64,000 bases of DNA from positions 1 to 64,000 of the forward strand of contig NZ_JAQZAL010000002.1 of NCBI RefSeq assembly GCF_028737205.1. The letters are read 5' to 3'. Below, piece by piece: positions 7,012-16,739 of the stretch. The position numbers and the translations under genes are program-made. This stretch comes from Actinomycetospora lutea (GTDB lineage Bacteria > Actinomycetota > Actinomycetes > Mycobacteriales > Pseudonocardiaceae). Each line of letters starts with the position of its first letter. Position 1 is the stretch's first letter. The notes below the pieces were generated by a model. That model did not search any database, was not told the DNA's origin, and worked only from the letters and a program-made list of their open reading frames with translations.

Positions 7012-7901
7012 CCGCCGCCGGGCTGCCCGAGCCGGGGGGAGCCCCCCTCTCGATCGGTTCGGTCCTGGACGCGCTGCGGGCGGAGTTCCCGGAGATCACG
7101 ATCTCCAAGATCCGCTTCCTCGAGTCCGAGGGGTTGATCCGCCCCGCCCGTACCCCGGCGGGGTACCGGCAGTTCTCGCACGACGACGTGGTGCGGCTGC
7201 GCTTCGTCCTGTCGGCGCAGCGGGACCACTACCTCCCGCTCAAGGTCATCCGCTCGCGGCTCGAGGAGTTCGACCGCAACCCGGTGCCCGGCGGGCCGTC
7301 GTTGCCCGGTGACACGGTCACCGGCGGCGAGGTCGCGCTCGCCGGCGCGCCGGGTGTCGAGACTGGTGGGCCCGGCGGGCCGGGTGGCCCCGGGGGCCCG
7401 GGCGGGCCGCGCGGGTCCGGTCCGGTCCTGACGGGCACCGGCGCGTCCGCGCAGCTGCGCAGCCTCGCGTCGGTGGCCGACCGCGCCGAGCCCGACGAGG
7501 ACCCCGACGGGCTCGCCGGCGTGGGGCGGGGCGACTCGGTGGGCCGCGACGTGCTGCTCGCCGAGGACGGGGTCGACGCCGCCCTGCTCGACGGCCTCGA
7601 GCACCACGGGATCCTGCGCGCCGACCCCGACGGTCGCTACGAGCCCGAGGACGTCCTCGTGGCGCGGACCGCGGGGGCGCTCGCGCGCCTCGGCGTCGAG
7701 CCGCGCCTGCTGCGCTCGGCGCGGGCCAGCGCGGACCGCGAGGTCGGCCTGCTGACCCAGCTCGTCACCCCGGTGGCGCGCAGCCGCGGACCCGAGGCGG
7801 CGCGGCGGGCCGAGGAGCTGTCGTCCGAGCTCGCGGCCCTCTCCGGGCGCCTGCACGCCCTGCTCGTGGGCGCGGGTCTGCGTCACGGCCTGCGCCGCTG
7901 A
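7008..7901 (+). CDS. ftsR: MerR-family regulator FtsR (Rv1828 homologue)
   Basis: A 297-residue protein with an N-terminal winged MerR DNA-binding domain at residues ~13-90 (SIGSVLDALRAEFPEITISK, FLESEGLIRPARTPAGYRQF). The C-terminal half is shared with Rv1828 and Corynebacterium FtsR, which activates ftsZ. Between them lies a low-complexity linker, residues ~120-136, made of five repeats of Gly-Gly-Pro and a final Arg; it looks like a lineage-specific insertion. No metal-binding cysteines of classical MerR proteins are present. The gene is coupled to garA by a 4-base overlap and ends before a hairpin at 7936-7954. Confidence 0.88.
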   Translation: MTAAGLPEPGGAPLSIGSVLDALRAEFPEITISKIRFLESEGLIRPARTPAGYRQFSHDDVVRLRFVLSAQRDHYLPLKVIRSRLEEFDRNPVPGGPSLPGDTVTGGEVALAGAPGVETGGPGGPGGPGGPGGPRGSGPVLTGTGASAQLRSLASVADRAEPDEDPDGLAGVGRGDSVGRDVLLAEDGVDAALLDGLEHHGILRADPDGRYEPEDVLVARTAGALARLGVEPRLLRSARASADREVGLLTQLVTPVARSRGPEAARRAEELSSELAALSGRLHALLVGAGLRHGLRR

Positions 7902-7935
7902 CACCCCCGTCGCCGGGGCGTCACACGCCCGTCAC

Positions 7936-7954
7936 GAGGCCCTCCGCGGGCCTC
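7936..7954 (+). terminator. Hairpin after ftsR
   Basis: GAGGCCC (7936-7942), loop tccgc, GGGCCTC (7948-7954): a perfect 7-bp stem 35 bases past the ftsR stop. It probably ends the gcvH-garA-ftsR transcript. The rest of 7902-8105 includes TAGCGT at 8021-8026, a possible -10 for the DUF151 gene. Confidence 0.5.
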
Positions 7955-8105
7955 CTGATCCGCTCGGCGACGCAACCCCCGACGCGTCCTCGGACGCGCG
8001 CGCGGGGGTGCCCGAGCGTGTAGCGTCACGGGTCGTCGACCGGTGACCGGGGAGACGGAGCCCAGGGCTCTCGAGGGCTCGATCCATTCGAGGAGGGCGA
8101 GTCGC

Positions 8106-8579
8106 ATGAGTGAGATGCGTGTCGTGGGGGTTCGGGTCGAGCTCCCCGCGAACCAGCCGATCCTCCTGCTGCGCGAGGCCGAGGGCGACCGGTACCTGCC
8201 GATCTGGATCGGCTCGGTCGAGGCCACCGCGATCGCCCTCGAGCAGCAGGGCGTCAAGCCGGCCCGGCCCCTGACCCACGACCTCCTCAAGGACGTCCTC
8301 GGCGCGCTCGACCGCCGCCTCGAGCAGGTGCGGATCATCGACCTGCAGGAGGGCACCTTCTACGCGGAGCTCGTCTTCGACGGCGACGTCCGCGTCTCGG
8401 CCCGTCCCAGCGACTCGGTGGCCCTCGCCCTGCGCGTCGGCGTCCCGATCCACGCCGAGGAGGGCGTCCTCTCCGAGGCCGGGCTCGTCATCCCCGACGA
8501 GCAGGAGGACGAGGTCGAGAAGTTCCGCGAGTTCCTCGACTCCGTGTCCCCCGAGGACTTCCGGGGGGCCGACACGTAG
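8106..8579 (+). CDS. Bifunctional nuclease family protein (DUF151)
   Basis: A 157-residue protein that is DUF151 throughout: MRVVGVRVELPANQPILLLR, then LPIWIGSVEATAIALEQQG and RPSDSVALALRVGVPI. DUF151 proteins are described as nucleases acting on DNA and RNA in some systems; the mycobacterial homologue Rv1829 is of unknown function. A plain statement is that a conserved actinobacterial housekeeping gene sits here in its usual place between two MerR genes. The ATG at 8106 has AGGAGGG upstream; longer in-frame extensions are not conserved. Confidence 0.88.
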   Translation: MSEMRVVGVRVELPANQPILLLREAEGDRYLPIWIGSVEATAIALEQQGVKPARPLTHDLLKDVLGALDRRLEQVRIIDLQEGTFYAELVFDGDVRVSARPSDSVALALRVGVPIHAEEGVLSEAGLVIPDEQEDEVEKFREFLDSVSPEDFRGADT

Positions 8580-8609
8580 GTGCGCGGCCCTCGCTATCCT
8601 CACCCTCAA

Positions 8610-8667
8610 CTCGAGGTCGAGAGTCGCCGCGCGTCGCGTTGACCCCCGTCTCCGCCGCTCGTACCGT
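8610..8667 (+). promoter_or_regulatory. Promoter and palindrome upstream of the second MerR gene
   Basis: TTGACC at 8639-8644 and TACCGT at 8662-8667 are separated by exactly 17 bases, a good match to a housekeeping sigma promoter. Transcription would begin near 8674, about 26 bases before the GTG at 8700. Just upstream, CTCGA-GG-TCGAG at 8610-8621 is a perfect palindrome and could be a MerR operator; that is inference. Confidence 0.55.
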
Positions 8668-8699
8668 CGGCGTCACCACGGGACGAGGGAGGCACATCG

Positions 8700-9320
8700 G
8701 TGAGCGGTGGTCAGGACGGCGGTCCCGCCGGCCCCGAGCTCGAGCCCCTCGGCCCGGAGGGTGAGCAGGGTCTGCTGTTCGCGGACGAGCTGTTCGGCGA
8801 CGACGGTGTGCCGGGCAACGGCGAGGTCCTCGGGTACCGCGGTCCGGCCGCCTGCCAGATCGTCGGCATCACCTACCGCCAGCTCGACTACTGGGCGCGC
8901 ACGAAGCTCGTGGTGCCGAGCATCCGCACGGCCACGGGGTCGGGCTCGCAGCGGCTGTACTCGTTCAAGGACCTCGCGGTGCTCAAGGTGGTCAAGAACC
9001 TCCTCGACACCGGCGTCTCGCTGAACAACATCCGCGTCGCCGTCGAGCAGCTGCGCCGCCACGGCGTCCGCGACCTCGCGCGCATCACCCTCTTCTCCGA
9101 CGGCGTCACCGTCTACGAGTGCACCTCGCCGGAAGAGGTCGTCGACCTGCTGCAGGGTGGCCAGGGCGTGTTCGGCATCGCCGTCGGCGGCGCCATGCGC
9201 GAGATCTCCGGCAGCATCTCGCGGTTCCCGGCCGAGCGCGCCGACGCCGCCGCCGTCGAGCACGCGCCCGAGGACGAACTGGCCTCGCGTCGCAACCGGG
9301 GCGCCCGCTCCGCGGGCTGA
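8700..9320 (+). CDS. MerR-family transcriptional regulator (Rv1830 homologue)
   Basis: A 206-residue regulator. A MerR-type DNA-binding domain occupies residues ~45-115: YRGPAACQIVGITYRQLDYW, ARTKLVVPSIRTATGSGSQR, LYSFKDLAVLKVVKNLLDTG. The C-terminal part (RITLFSDGVTVYECTSPEEV) is the conserved effector half of the Rv1830 group, thought to influence growth and the glycine cleavage gene that follows. The GTG start at 8700 has GGGAGG 8 bases upstream, and a sigma70-like promoter lies at 8639-8667. The gene is followed by the glycine riboswitch and gcvP, as in mycobacteria. Confidence 0.88.
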   Translation: MSGGQDGGPAGPELEPLGPEGEQGLLFADELFGDDGVPGNGEVLGYRGPAACQIVGITYRQLDYWARTKLVVPSIRTATGSGSQRLYSFKDLAVLKVVKNLLDTGVSLNNIRVAVEQLRRHGVRDLARITLFSDGVTVYECTSPEEVVDLLQGGQGVFGIAVGGAMREISGSISRFPAERADAAAVEHAPEDELASRRNRGARSAG

Positions 9321-9422
9321 CGGGCCCGCCCGCATCCGCGGGCGGCGAGGCTGGTGACGCGGGCCACGCTGGTCCTGGGGTCCCCGCGCCATCTGCGGTA
9401 CCCTCCACGCGTCGTTCTTGGA

Positions 9423-9640
9423 CACCGCGCGGGAGAGACCTGCAGACAGAAGCCTCTGGGTGCAGGCGCCGAAGGAGCAACTCCTCCCCGGAACCTCTCA
9501 GGCACCCCGACCGCGCGGAGGAGACGACCTCTGGAAAGAGGTGTGCGGTCCGGGTCCTGCCGGGATCGTCCACCCGCCGATGGTGCAAGCCGAGGGTGAG
9601 CCCACCCCACCGGCGAAGCTCTCAGGCGCTCGCAGCGAAG
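9423..9640 (+). ncRNA. Tandem glycine riboswitch controlling gcvP
   Basis: The 406-base leader between the MerR stop and gcvP holds two consecutive glycine aptamers. Aptamer 1 is closed by ccgcgc (9425-9430) pairing with gcgcgg (9513-9518) and contains gcgccgaaggagcaa (9466-9480) and cctctcaggca (9494-9504). Aptamer 2 begins at about 9519 with ggagacgacctctgg, continues through ccgatggtgcaa (9577-9588) and ends around gctctcaggcg (9618-9628). These are the conserved core words of the gcvT-type RNA. Glycine binding normally turns on glycine cleavage. About 85 bases of linker rich in GGGGGAGG and GGAG lead into the start codon. Confidence 0.92.
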
Positions 9641-9726
9641 CGGGCAGCGGCAGAGGGGGAGGCCGCGTTCCGGACGGAGACGTCCGCAGCGCGAGGCCCC
9701 AGTTCGCCCTGCCGCCGGAGGCGTCG

Positions 9727-12660
<2,934 letters not shown>

Positions 12661-12668
12661 CGTCCCCG

Positions 12669-12721
12669 GGAGCGAGGGACGCCCTGACTGCGTGCCAGGC
12701 AGCCGGGGCGTCCTTCGCTGC
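12669..12721 (+). terminator. Long imperfect hairpin after gcvP (repeat copy B)
   Basis: The 21 bases at 12671-12691 pair with 12699-12719 with only three mismatches, around a 7-base loop. This is a strong candidate terminator 10 bases beyond the gcvP stop. It shares its sequence with the segment after the TauE/SafE gene at 81-134, so both belong to one intergenic hairpin-repeat family. The remaining bases to 12876 carry only GTGTC-N7-GACAC (12833-12849), a possible site upstream of the small membrane protein. Confidence 0.65.
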
Positions 12722-12876
12722 TCATCACGGGGCCGGCGCCGAGGGTGCGAGGGTCGCTCTCGCCGCCGCCCCGCGGCCCGGCTTCCTCGGCGGCGACCCC
12801 GGGTACGCGGCGTGTCGGTCTCACTCGATCGTGTGTCCAGAGGTGACACTGTGGCCCACGAGATCAGGGGGTCCAC

Positions 12877-13092
12877 GTGGGCGTGCTCATGGCCGCAGGC
12901 ATCGTCGTCGGTATCACCGTGGGTTTCATCGTCGGCCGACGCTGGGCCGAGTACTTCCGTGCGAGGCGGGACGCCAGCAACGTCTTCAACAGCCGCAAGG
13001 TCTATCGGGGGAAGAGCGACCTCGCGTTCGTGCTCGGCGGCCTGCTCATCCTCGGCGTCGCGATCTTCTTCGCCAACAGCGCGACCTACTGA
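12877..13092 (+). CDS. Small two-helix membrane protein of unknown function
   Basis: A 71-residue protein with two hydrophobic helices. The first (GVLMAAGIVVGITVGFIVG) is at residues ~2-20 and the second (LAFVLGGLLILGVAIFFA) at residues ~49-66. They are joined by a basic, Arg-rich loop (RRWAEYFRARRDASNVFNSR), so both ends are probably outside or both inside. I do not recognise the family. The GTG start has AGGGGGT upstream. The gene stands alone, convergent with the ClpN gene, whose stop is 5 bases away. Confidence 0.55.
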   Translation: MGVLMAAGIVVGITVGFIVGRRWAEYFRARRDASNVFNSRKVYRGKSDLAFVLGGLLILGVAIFFANSATY

Positions 13093-13097
13093 GGCGC

Positions 13098-13670
13098 TCA
13101 CCCGCTCGCGGCCCCGGGCTCGTCCAGCGCCGCACGCATCCGCTCCAGCGTGACGCCCCGCGCGGCGAGCAGGGGCATCGCACGTCCGGTCTCGGAGTGC
13201 AGCATCCCGAGCAGGACGTGCTCGGTGCCGATCGAGCGGTCGCCACGCCGGATCGCCTCGCGCAGGGCGAGCTCGAGGACCTTCTTGGCGGCGCGGTCGA
13301 ACGGGATGTGACCCCAGCGCCGACCGCGGCTCCCGGCGGCCCGCGTGCTCTCCAGGGCGCCGGGGCCGAACGCGTCCTCGACGCGCTCGCGGACCTCGTC
13401 GAGGTCGATCCCGACGCTCGCGAGCGCGGCCTTGTCGGGGAGGTCGGGCTGGTCGGGCCGCTCGGTCGGCCCGGCCGCGCCCAGGTCGGCCTCGACGACC
13501 GCGCGCGTCACGCCGCGCGCCGCGAGCAGTGTCGCCGCGCGCGTGTCGGTCGCCCGGCACAGGCCGAGCAGCAGGTGCTCGCTGCGGATCCGGTCGGCGG
13601 CGCGCTCGCGGGCGTCCTGCTGCGCGAGCACCACCACCCGCCGCGCCGGCTCGGTGAATCGTTCGAACAC
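13098..13670 (-). CDS. Stand-alone Clp N-terminal (Clp R) domain protein
   Basis: A 190-residue protein with two Clp_N repeats and no ATPase domain. The first, residues ~1-60, reads MFERFTEPARRVVVLAQQDA and HLLLGLCRATDTRAATLLAA; the second, residues ~115-180, reads FDRAAKKVLELALREAIRRG and HVLLGMLHSETGRAMPLLAA. In ClpC and ClpA this region binds adaptors and substrates. Isolated versions in actinobacteria may act as adaptors or decoys for ClpC1; that is inference. The gene lies 24 bases after the small HTH gene and is almost certainly transcribed with it from the promoter at 13917-13945. Confidence 0.85.
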   Translation of the reverse strand: MFERFTEPARRVVVLAQQDARERAADRIRSEHLLLGLCRATDTRAATLLAARGVTRAVVEADLGAAGPTERPDQPDLPDKAALASVGIDLDEVRERVEDAFGPGALESTRAAGSRGRRWGHIPFDRAAKKVLELALREAIRRGDRSIGTEHVLLGMLHSETGRAMPLLAARGVTLERMRAALDEPGAASG

Positions 13671-13694
13671 GTCGGCCTCCCGCCGGTCGATCCG

Positions 13695-13910
13695 TCAGTC
13701 GATGTGGCGGCGGTACTTCTTGTGCACCGCCTGCCGGCTGACCGACAGTCCCGCGGCGATCTGCTGCCAGGACCATCCCTGGTCGCGCGCGTTGCGGACC
13801 TGCAGCTCCTCGAGGGACTCGAGGAGCGTCCGCAACGACGCGACCGCCGCGAGGCCCGTCGCCGGGTCCCGCGAGGACGCCGCGGCCGCCACCGCCGTCG
13901 CATCAGCCAT
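13695..13910 (-). CDS. Small helix-turn-helix regulator of the ClpN operon
   Basis: A 71-residue protein. The first 40 residues form a helix rich in Ala and Leu; the last 30 (GWSWQQIAAGLSVSRQAVHK, then KYRRHID) are a clear helix-turn-helix of the sigma-70 region 4/HTH type. Actinobacterial genomes often pair such a protein with a stand-alone ClpN gene. The ATG at 13910 is about 7 bases from the -10 of a promoter covered by two palindromes, so the mRNA is probably leaderless and the protein probably represses itself. Confidence 0.8.
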   Translation of the reverse strand: MADATAVAAAASSRDPATGLAAVASLRTLLESLEELQVRNARDQGWSWQQIAAGLSVSRQAVHKKYRRHID

Positions 13911-13913
13911 GCC

Positions 13914-13956
13914 GTCAATCTAGGTTGACACGCGAGAGCTGTCAACCGACGTTGAC
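13914..13956 (-). promoter_or_regulatory. Leaderless promoter overlapped by two GTCAA-N6-TTGAC operators
   Basis: On the minus strand TTGACA (13945-13940) and TAGATT (13922-13917) are separated by exactly 17 bases, and transcription would begin at about 13910, the A of the HTH start codon. Two 16-base palindromes of form GTCAA-N6-TTGAC cover these elements: 13914-13929 over the -10 and 13941-13956 over the -35 (the second extends to GTCAAC-N4-GTTGAC). They start 27 bases apart. Binding there by the encoded HTH protein would shut off its own operon. Confidence 0.75.
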
Positions 13957-13975
13957 ACGACGGCGGCGCCGCTGC

Positions 13976-14842
13976 TCAGACCGTGATCGCCTCGGTGGGC
14001 GCGTCCGGAGCCGGCACGATCGGCGGCGGGGTCGTGGCGTGGCGCAGCGCCCAGGCCAGGACGTAGTCCGCGATCTCCTCCCAGCCCGGGGCGGCGGGCA
14101 GGAGGTGCGGCTTGCTCCCGAACTCGACGACCTCGGTGATCGTCTTCTCCGCCTTGTAGTGCGCGGCGTTCGACCACTGCACCTTCGGCGGCATGATGTT
14201 GTCGCAGCTCCCGCCGACGAACAGCAGCGGCGCCCGGTCCTCGTTGTGGTAGTCCACCCAGGTGCCCTGGTGGCCGGGCGTGAGGTTCGCGAGCGCGCTC
14301 TCGAACAGGATGCTGCCCGAGACGGGCACGGCGTAGCGCTCGTAGAGGGCGCGGGCCTGCTCCTCGGGGAAGGTGTTGGTGAACGCGTAGTTCCAGTGCT
14401 CGAAGTCGTAGCGGATCGCGCGGTGGCGGTTCGCCGGGTTCTTCAGCACCGGGAACGTGGCCTTGACCTGCGACAGCGGGATCACCGGCACGCCCTCGGT
14501 CGGCGCCGAGTTCAGCGCGACGCCGGCCGCGCCGAAGCCGTGGTCGAGCAGGATCTGGGTGAACGCCCCGCCCGCGGAGTGGCCGATGATGATCGGCGGC
14601 GAGGAGAGCCCGCGCAGGATCTCCTCGAGGTGCTCGACGATCGCGGGGACGGTGAGCGCCTCCACGGGGGAGGGGTCGGCGTTGAGCGACTCGACCTCGA
14701 CCTCGAAGCCGGGGTAGGCCGGGGCGATCACCCGGTACCCCTGCGCCTCGTAGTGGGCGACCCACTGCTCCCACGAGCGCGGGGTCACCCAGAAGCCGTG
14801 GACGAGGACGATGGTGTCGGGCGTACGCGGCGCGCTGGTCAT
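13976..14842 (-). CDS. Alpha/beta hydrolase
   Basis: A 288-residue alpha/beta-hydrolase. IVLVHGFWVTPRSWEQWV carries the oxyanion-hole HG, and IIIGHSAGGAFTQILL the nucleophile elbow G-H-S-A-G with Ser near residue 89. The Asp/His of the triad are probably in VGGSCDNIMPP and FGSKPHLLP. The closest impression is the group that includes esterases and haloalkane-dehalogenase-like hydrolases of actinobacteria and rhizobia; the substrate is unknown. It is divergent from an AraC regulator, and a perfect palindrome (14863-14884) lies 20 bases upstream of its start, so the regulator probably controls it. Confidence 0.8.
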   Translation of the reverse strand: MTSAPRTPDTIVLVHGFWVTPRSWEQWVAHYEAQGYRVIAPAYPGFEVEVESLNADPSPVEALTVPAIVEHLEEILRGLSSPPIIIGHSAGGAFTQILLDHGFGAAGVALNSAPTEGVPVIPLSQVKATFPVLKNPANRHRAIRYDFEHWNYAFTNTFPEEQARALYERYAVPVSGSILFESALANLTPGHQGTWVDYHNEDRAPLLFVGGSCDNIMPPKVQWSNAAHYKAEKTITEVVEFGSKPHLLPAAPGWEEIADYVLAWALRHATTPPPIVPAPDAPTEAITV

Positions 14843-14862
14843 GCTCGTGACTCCTCGATCGG

Positions 14863-14884
14863 CCTACGGTGTGATCACCGTAGG
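14863..14884. promoter_or_regulatory. Palindromic operator between the hydrolase and AraC genes
   Basis: CCTACGGTG at 14863-14871, spacer tgat, CACCGTAGG at 14876-14884: a perfect 9-bp inverted repeat in the 143-base divergent intergenic region. It is the only strong symmetric element there. AraC proteins more often bind direct repeats, so another regulator is possible. Confidence 0.5.
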
Positions 14885-14985
14885 TAGACCTTCAGTGCCG
14901 GAGTTGCCCGAGAGTGCGCGGTTCTTGCCCCAGGATGCAATCGCAGGCTTGGTATCACCGCGCGATTTCTCTACGCTGAGTCACC

Positions 14986-15936
14986 ATGCTGGTGCTCGAC
15001 TCCCGGGACGCCCCGGCCGCCGAGCGCGCCGAGCTCGTCACGACCCTCATGGCCGAGACGAGCGCCGCCACCGTCACGCTCGCGCCGCACGCCGACCTCC
15101 ACGCGCGCATGGAGCTCTGGCAGCTCGGCCGGCTCCCGCTGTTCCGGAGCGAGTCGTCGGGGATGGCGATGTCCCGCGACGTGCGCCGGGCCCGCCGCGA
15201 CGAGGCGCCGATCGTGGCGCTCGCGGTGCAGGAGCGCAGCTCCGCCCGTCACGAGCAGTTCGGCCACCAGCAGACCGTCGCCCCCGGCCGGCTGATGCTG
15301 GTCGACCTGACCGCCCCCTTCGCGTTCTCGTGGGCGACCTCCGGTGCGTCGCGGGCGCTGCAGGTGCCGTTCGACGCGCTCGGTCTCCCGATGGAGGTGG
15401 TCCGCGCCGCCGCGCCGCACCTCGAGGCCAGCCCGCTCGCGGCCCTGGTCAGCCGCCACGTCGTCGACCTGTTCGGGGCGGCCGACCGGCTCGAGGCCGG
15501 CGAGCAGGCCGCGGCGATCGGGGCGGCGAGCATCGACCTCGTGCGCGCCCTGCTCGCCTCGACGACCCGCGCCCCGCTCGCCCGTGGCGTGCACCACGAG
15601 ACCCTGCTCGCGCGGATCCACGAGTACGTGCGCCAGCGCCTGCGCGACCCCGACCTCGGCGCGGACGAGATCGCGGCGGTGCACAACATCTCCCGCCGCC
15701 AGCTCTACGCGCTGTTCGCCCGCGCGGGCAGCAGCCTCGAGCAGACGATTATCACGCGGCGCCTCGAGGGGGCCCACGACGAGCTCGGCCGGCCCGGCGC
15801 GCGGCACAAGGCGATCGCCACCGTCGCCCACGAGTGGGGCTTCCGGGATGCCGCGCACTTCACCCGCCGGTTCAAGGACGCCTTCGGGATGACGCCGCGG
15901 GAGCGGCGCGCGGCCGGGGACGAGGGCGGGCCCTAG
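14986..15936 (+). CDS. AraC-family transcriptional regulator (AraC-binding-like N-terminus)
   Basis: A 316-residue regulator. Residues ~1-190 form the AraC-binding-like domain of FeaR/NitR-type proteins (SRDVRRARRDEAPIVALAVQ, APGRLMLVDLTAPF). The C-terminal 100 residues hold two helix-turn-helix motifs: LGADEIAAVHNISRRQLYAL and IATVAHEWGFRDAAHFTRRF with the conserved KDAFGMTPRERR end. Such regulators usually switch on a neighbouring catabolic gene in response to its substrate; here the divergent hydrolase is the likely target. The ATG at 14986 gives the normal length. Its stop overlaps the convergent USP gene by 4 bases. Confidence 0.85.
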   Translation: MLVLDSRDAPAAERAELVTTLMAETSAATVTLAPHADLHARMELWQLGRLPLFRSESSGMAMSRDVRRARRDEAPIVALAVQERSSARHEQFGHQQTVAPGRLMLVDLTAPFAFSWATSGASRALQVPFDALGLPMEVVRAAAPHLEASPLAALVSRHVVDLFGAADRLEAGEQAAAIGAASIDLVRALLASTTRAPLARGVHHETLLARIHEYVRQRLRDPDLGADEIAAVHNISRRQLYALFARAGSSLEQTIITRRLEGAHDELGRPGARHKAIATVAHEWGFRDAAHFTRRFKDAFGMTPRERRAAGDEGGP

Positions 15937-16739
15937 GACAGGGTCGTCGTCCCCGGCGTGAGCACGACCGGCACGGGGGCGCCGCGGACGATCGCGCCGC
16001 CGGGGTCGCCGAGCAGGACCCGGGTGGCCGTGCCGGCCGCGTTGGCGCCGACCACGAGGACCTCGCCGTCGTCCCAGCCGATGCCCGCCACCGCCTCCTC
16101 GACGCTGGCCCCGGCGGCGGCGAGGGTCTCGGCGTCGCCGACCCCGAGCTCGGCGAGCCCCGCCCGCTGGGCGGCGACCATCTGCTCGCGCCACTGCTCG
16201 ACGACGACCTCCTCGGCGTGCAGACCCGCCTCAGGTGGCACGGTCGGCCCGCGCTGGGGGCCGAACGACGCGACGCGCAGCGAGGCGCCGGTGCGCCGCG
16301 CGAGGTCGACGGCCGTGGCGAGCACCCTGGCGGCGTGCCGGCCGCCGCCCCAGGCGCAGGTCACGCGGGTGACGGGGCCGTCGTGGACCGCGGTGTCGCC
16401 GGCCAGCGCGACGGGGACGTCGGCGGAGCGGGCGAGGCGGGCCCCCACCGAGCCCGGCCCGGGCGGCGCGTCGCCGAGCACGATCACCGCGGCCTGCCGG
16501 GCGTGGGCCGCGCGCGCGAGGCCGCCGGGGACCGAGCGGTCCTCGACCACGGTCGTCTCGACCTCGACGCCGTCCACGGCGGGGGTGGCGTCCCCGGGGT
16601 CCGCGGGCGCCTCCTCTCCGGGCGAGGTCACCGTGCACACCACGAGCGGACCCCCGAGCGCGCGGGTCAGGCGGGCGCCGAACACGAGGGCCCCGCGCCC
16701 CGGCTCCCTGCCGGGCACGCGGCCGACCAGGACGGTCAC
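15933..16739 (-). CDS. Universal stress protein-like, tandem-domain
   Basis: A 268-residue protein with two USP-like alpha/beta domains, residues ~1-125 and ~130-268. The second ends in VLVVGANAAGTATRVLLGDP and GGAIVRGAPVPVVLTPG, the usual phosphate-loop region where G-x2-G-x9-G(S/T) binds ATP; here the final part is altered, so nucleotide binding is uncertain. The GTG start overlaps the stop of the amino acid permease by 4 bases (GTGA). USP domains are often linked to APC permeases, either fused or adjacent, and may sense energy state to modulate transport. That link is inference. Confidence 0.8.
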   Translation of the reverse strand: MTVLVGRVPGREPGRGALVFGARLTRALGGPLVVCTVTSPGEEAPADPGDATPAVDGVEVETTVVEDRSVPGGLARAAHARQAAVIVLGDAPPGPGSVGARLARSADVPVALAGDTAVHDGPVTRVTCAWGGGRHAARVLATAVDLARRTGASLRVASFGPQRGPTVPPEAGLHAEEVVVEQWREQMVAAQRAGLAELGVGDAETLAAAGASVEEAVAGIGWDDGEVLVVGANAAGTATRVLLGDPGGAIVRGAPVPVVLTPGTTTLS

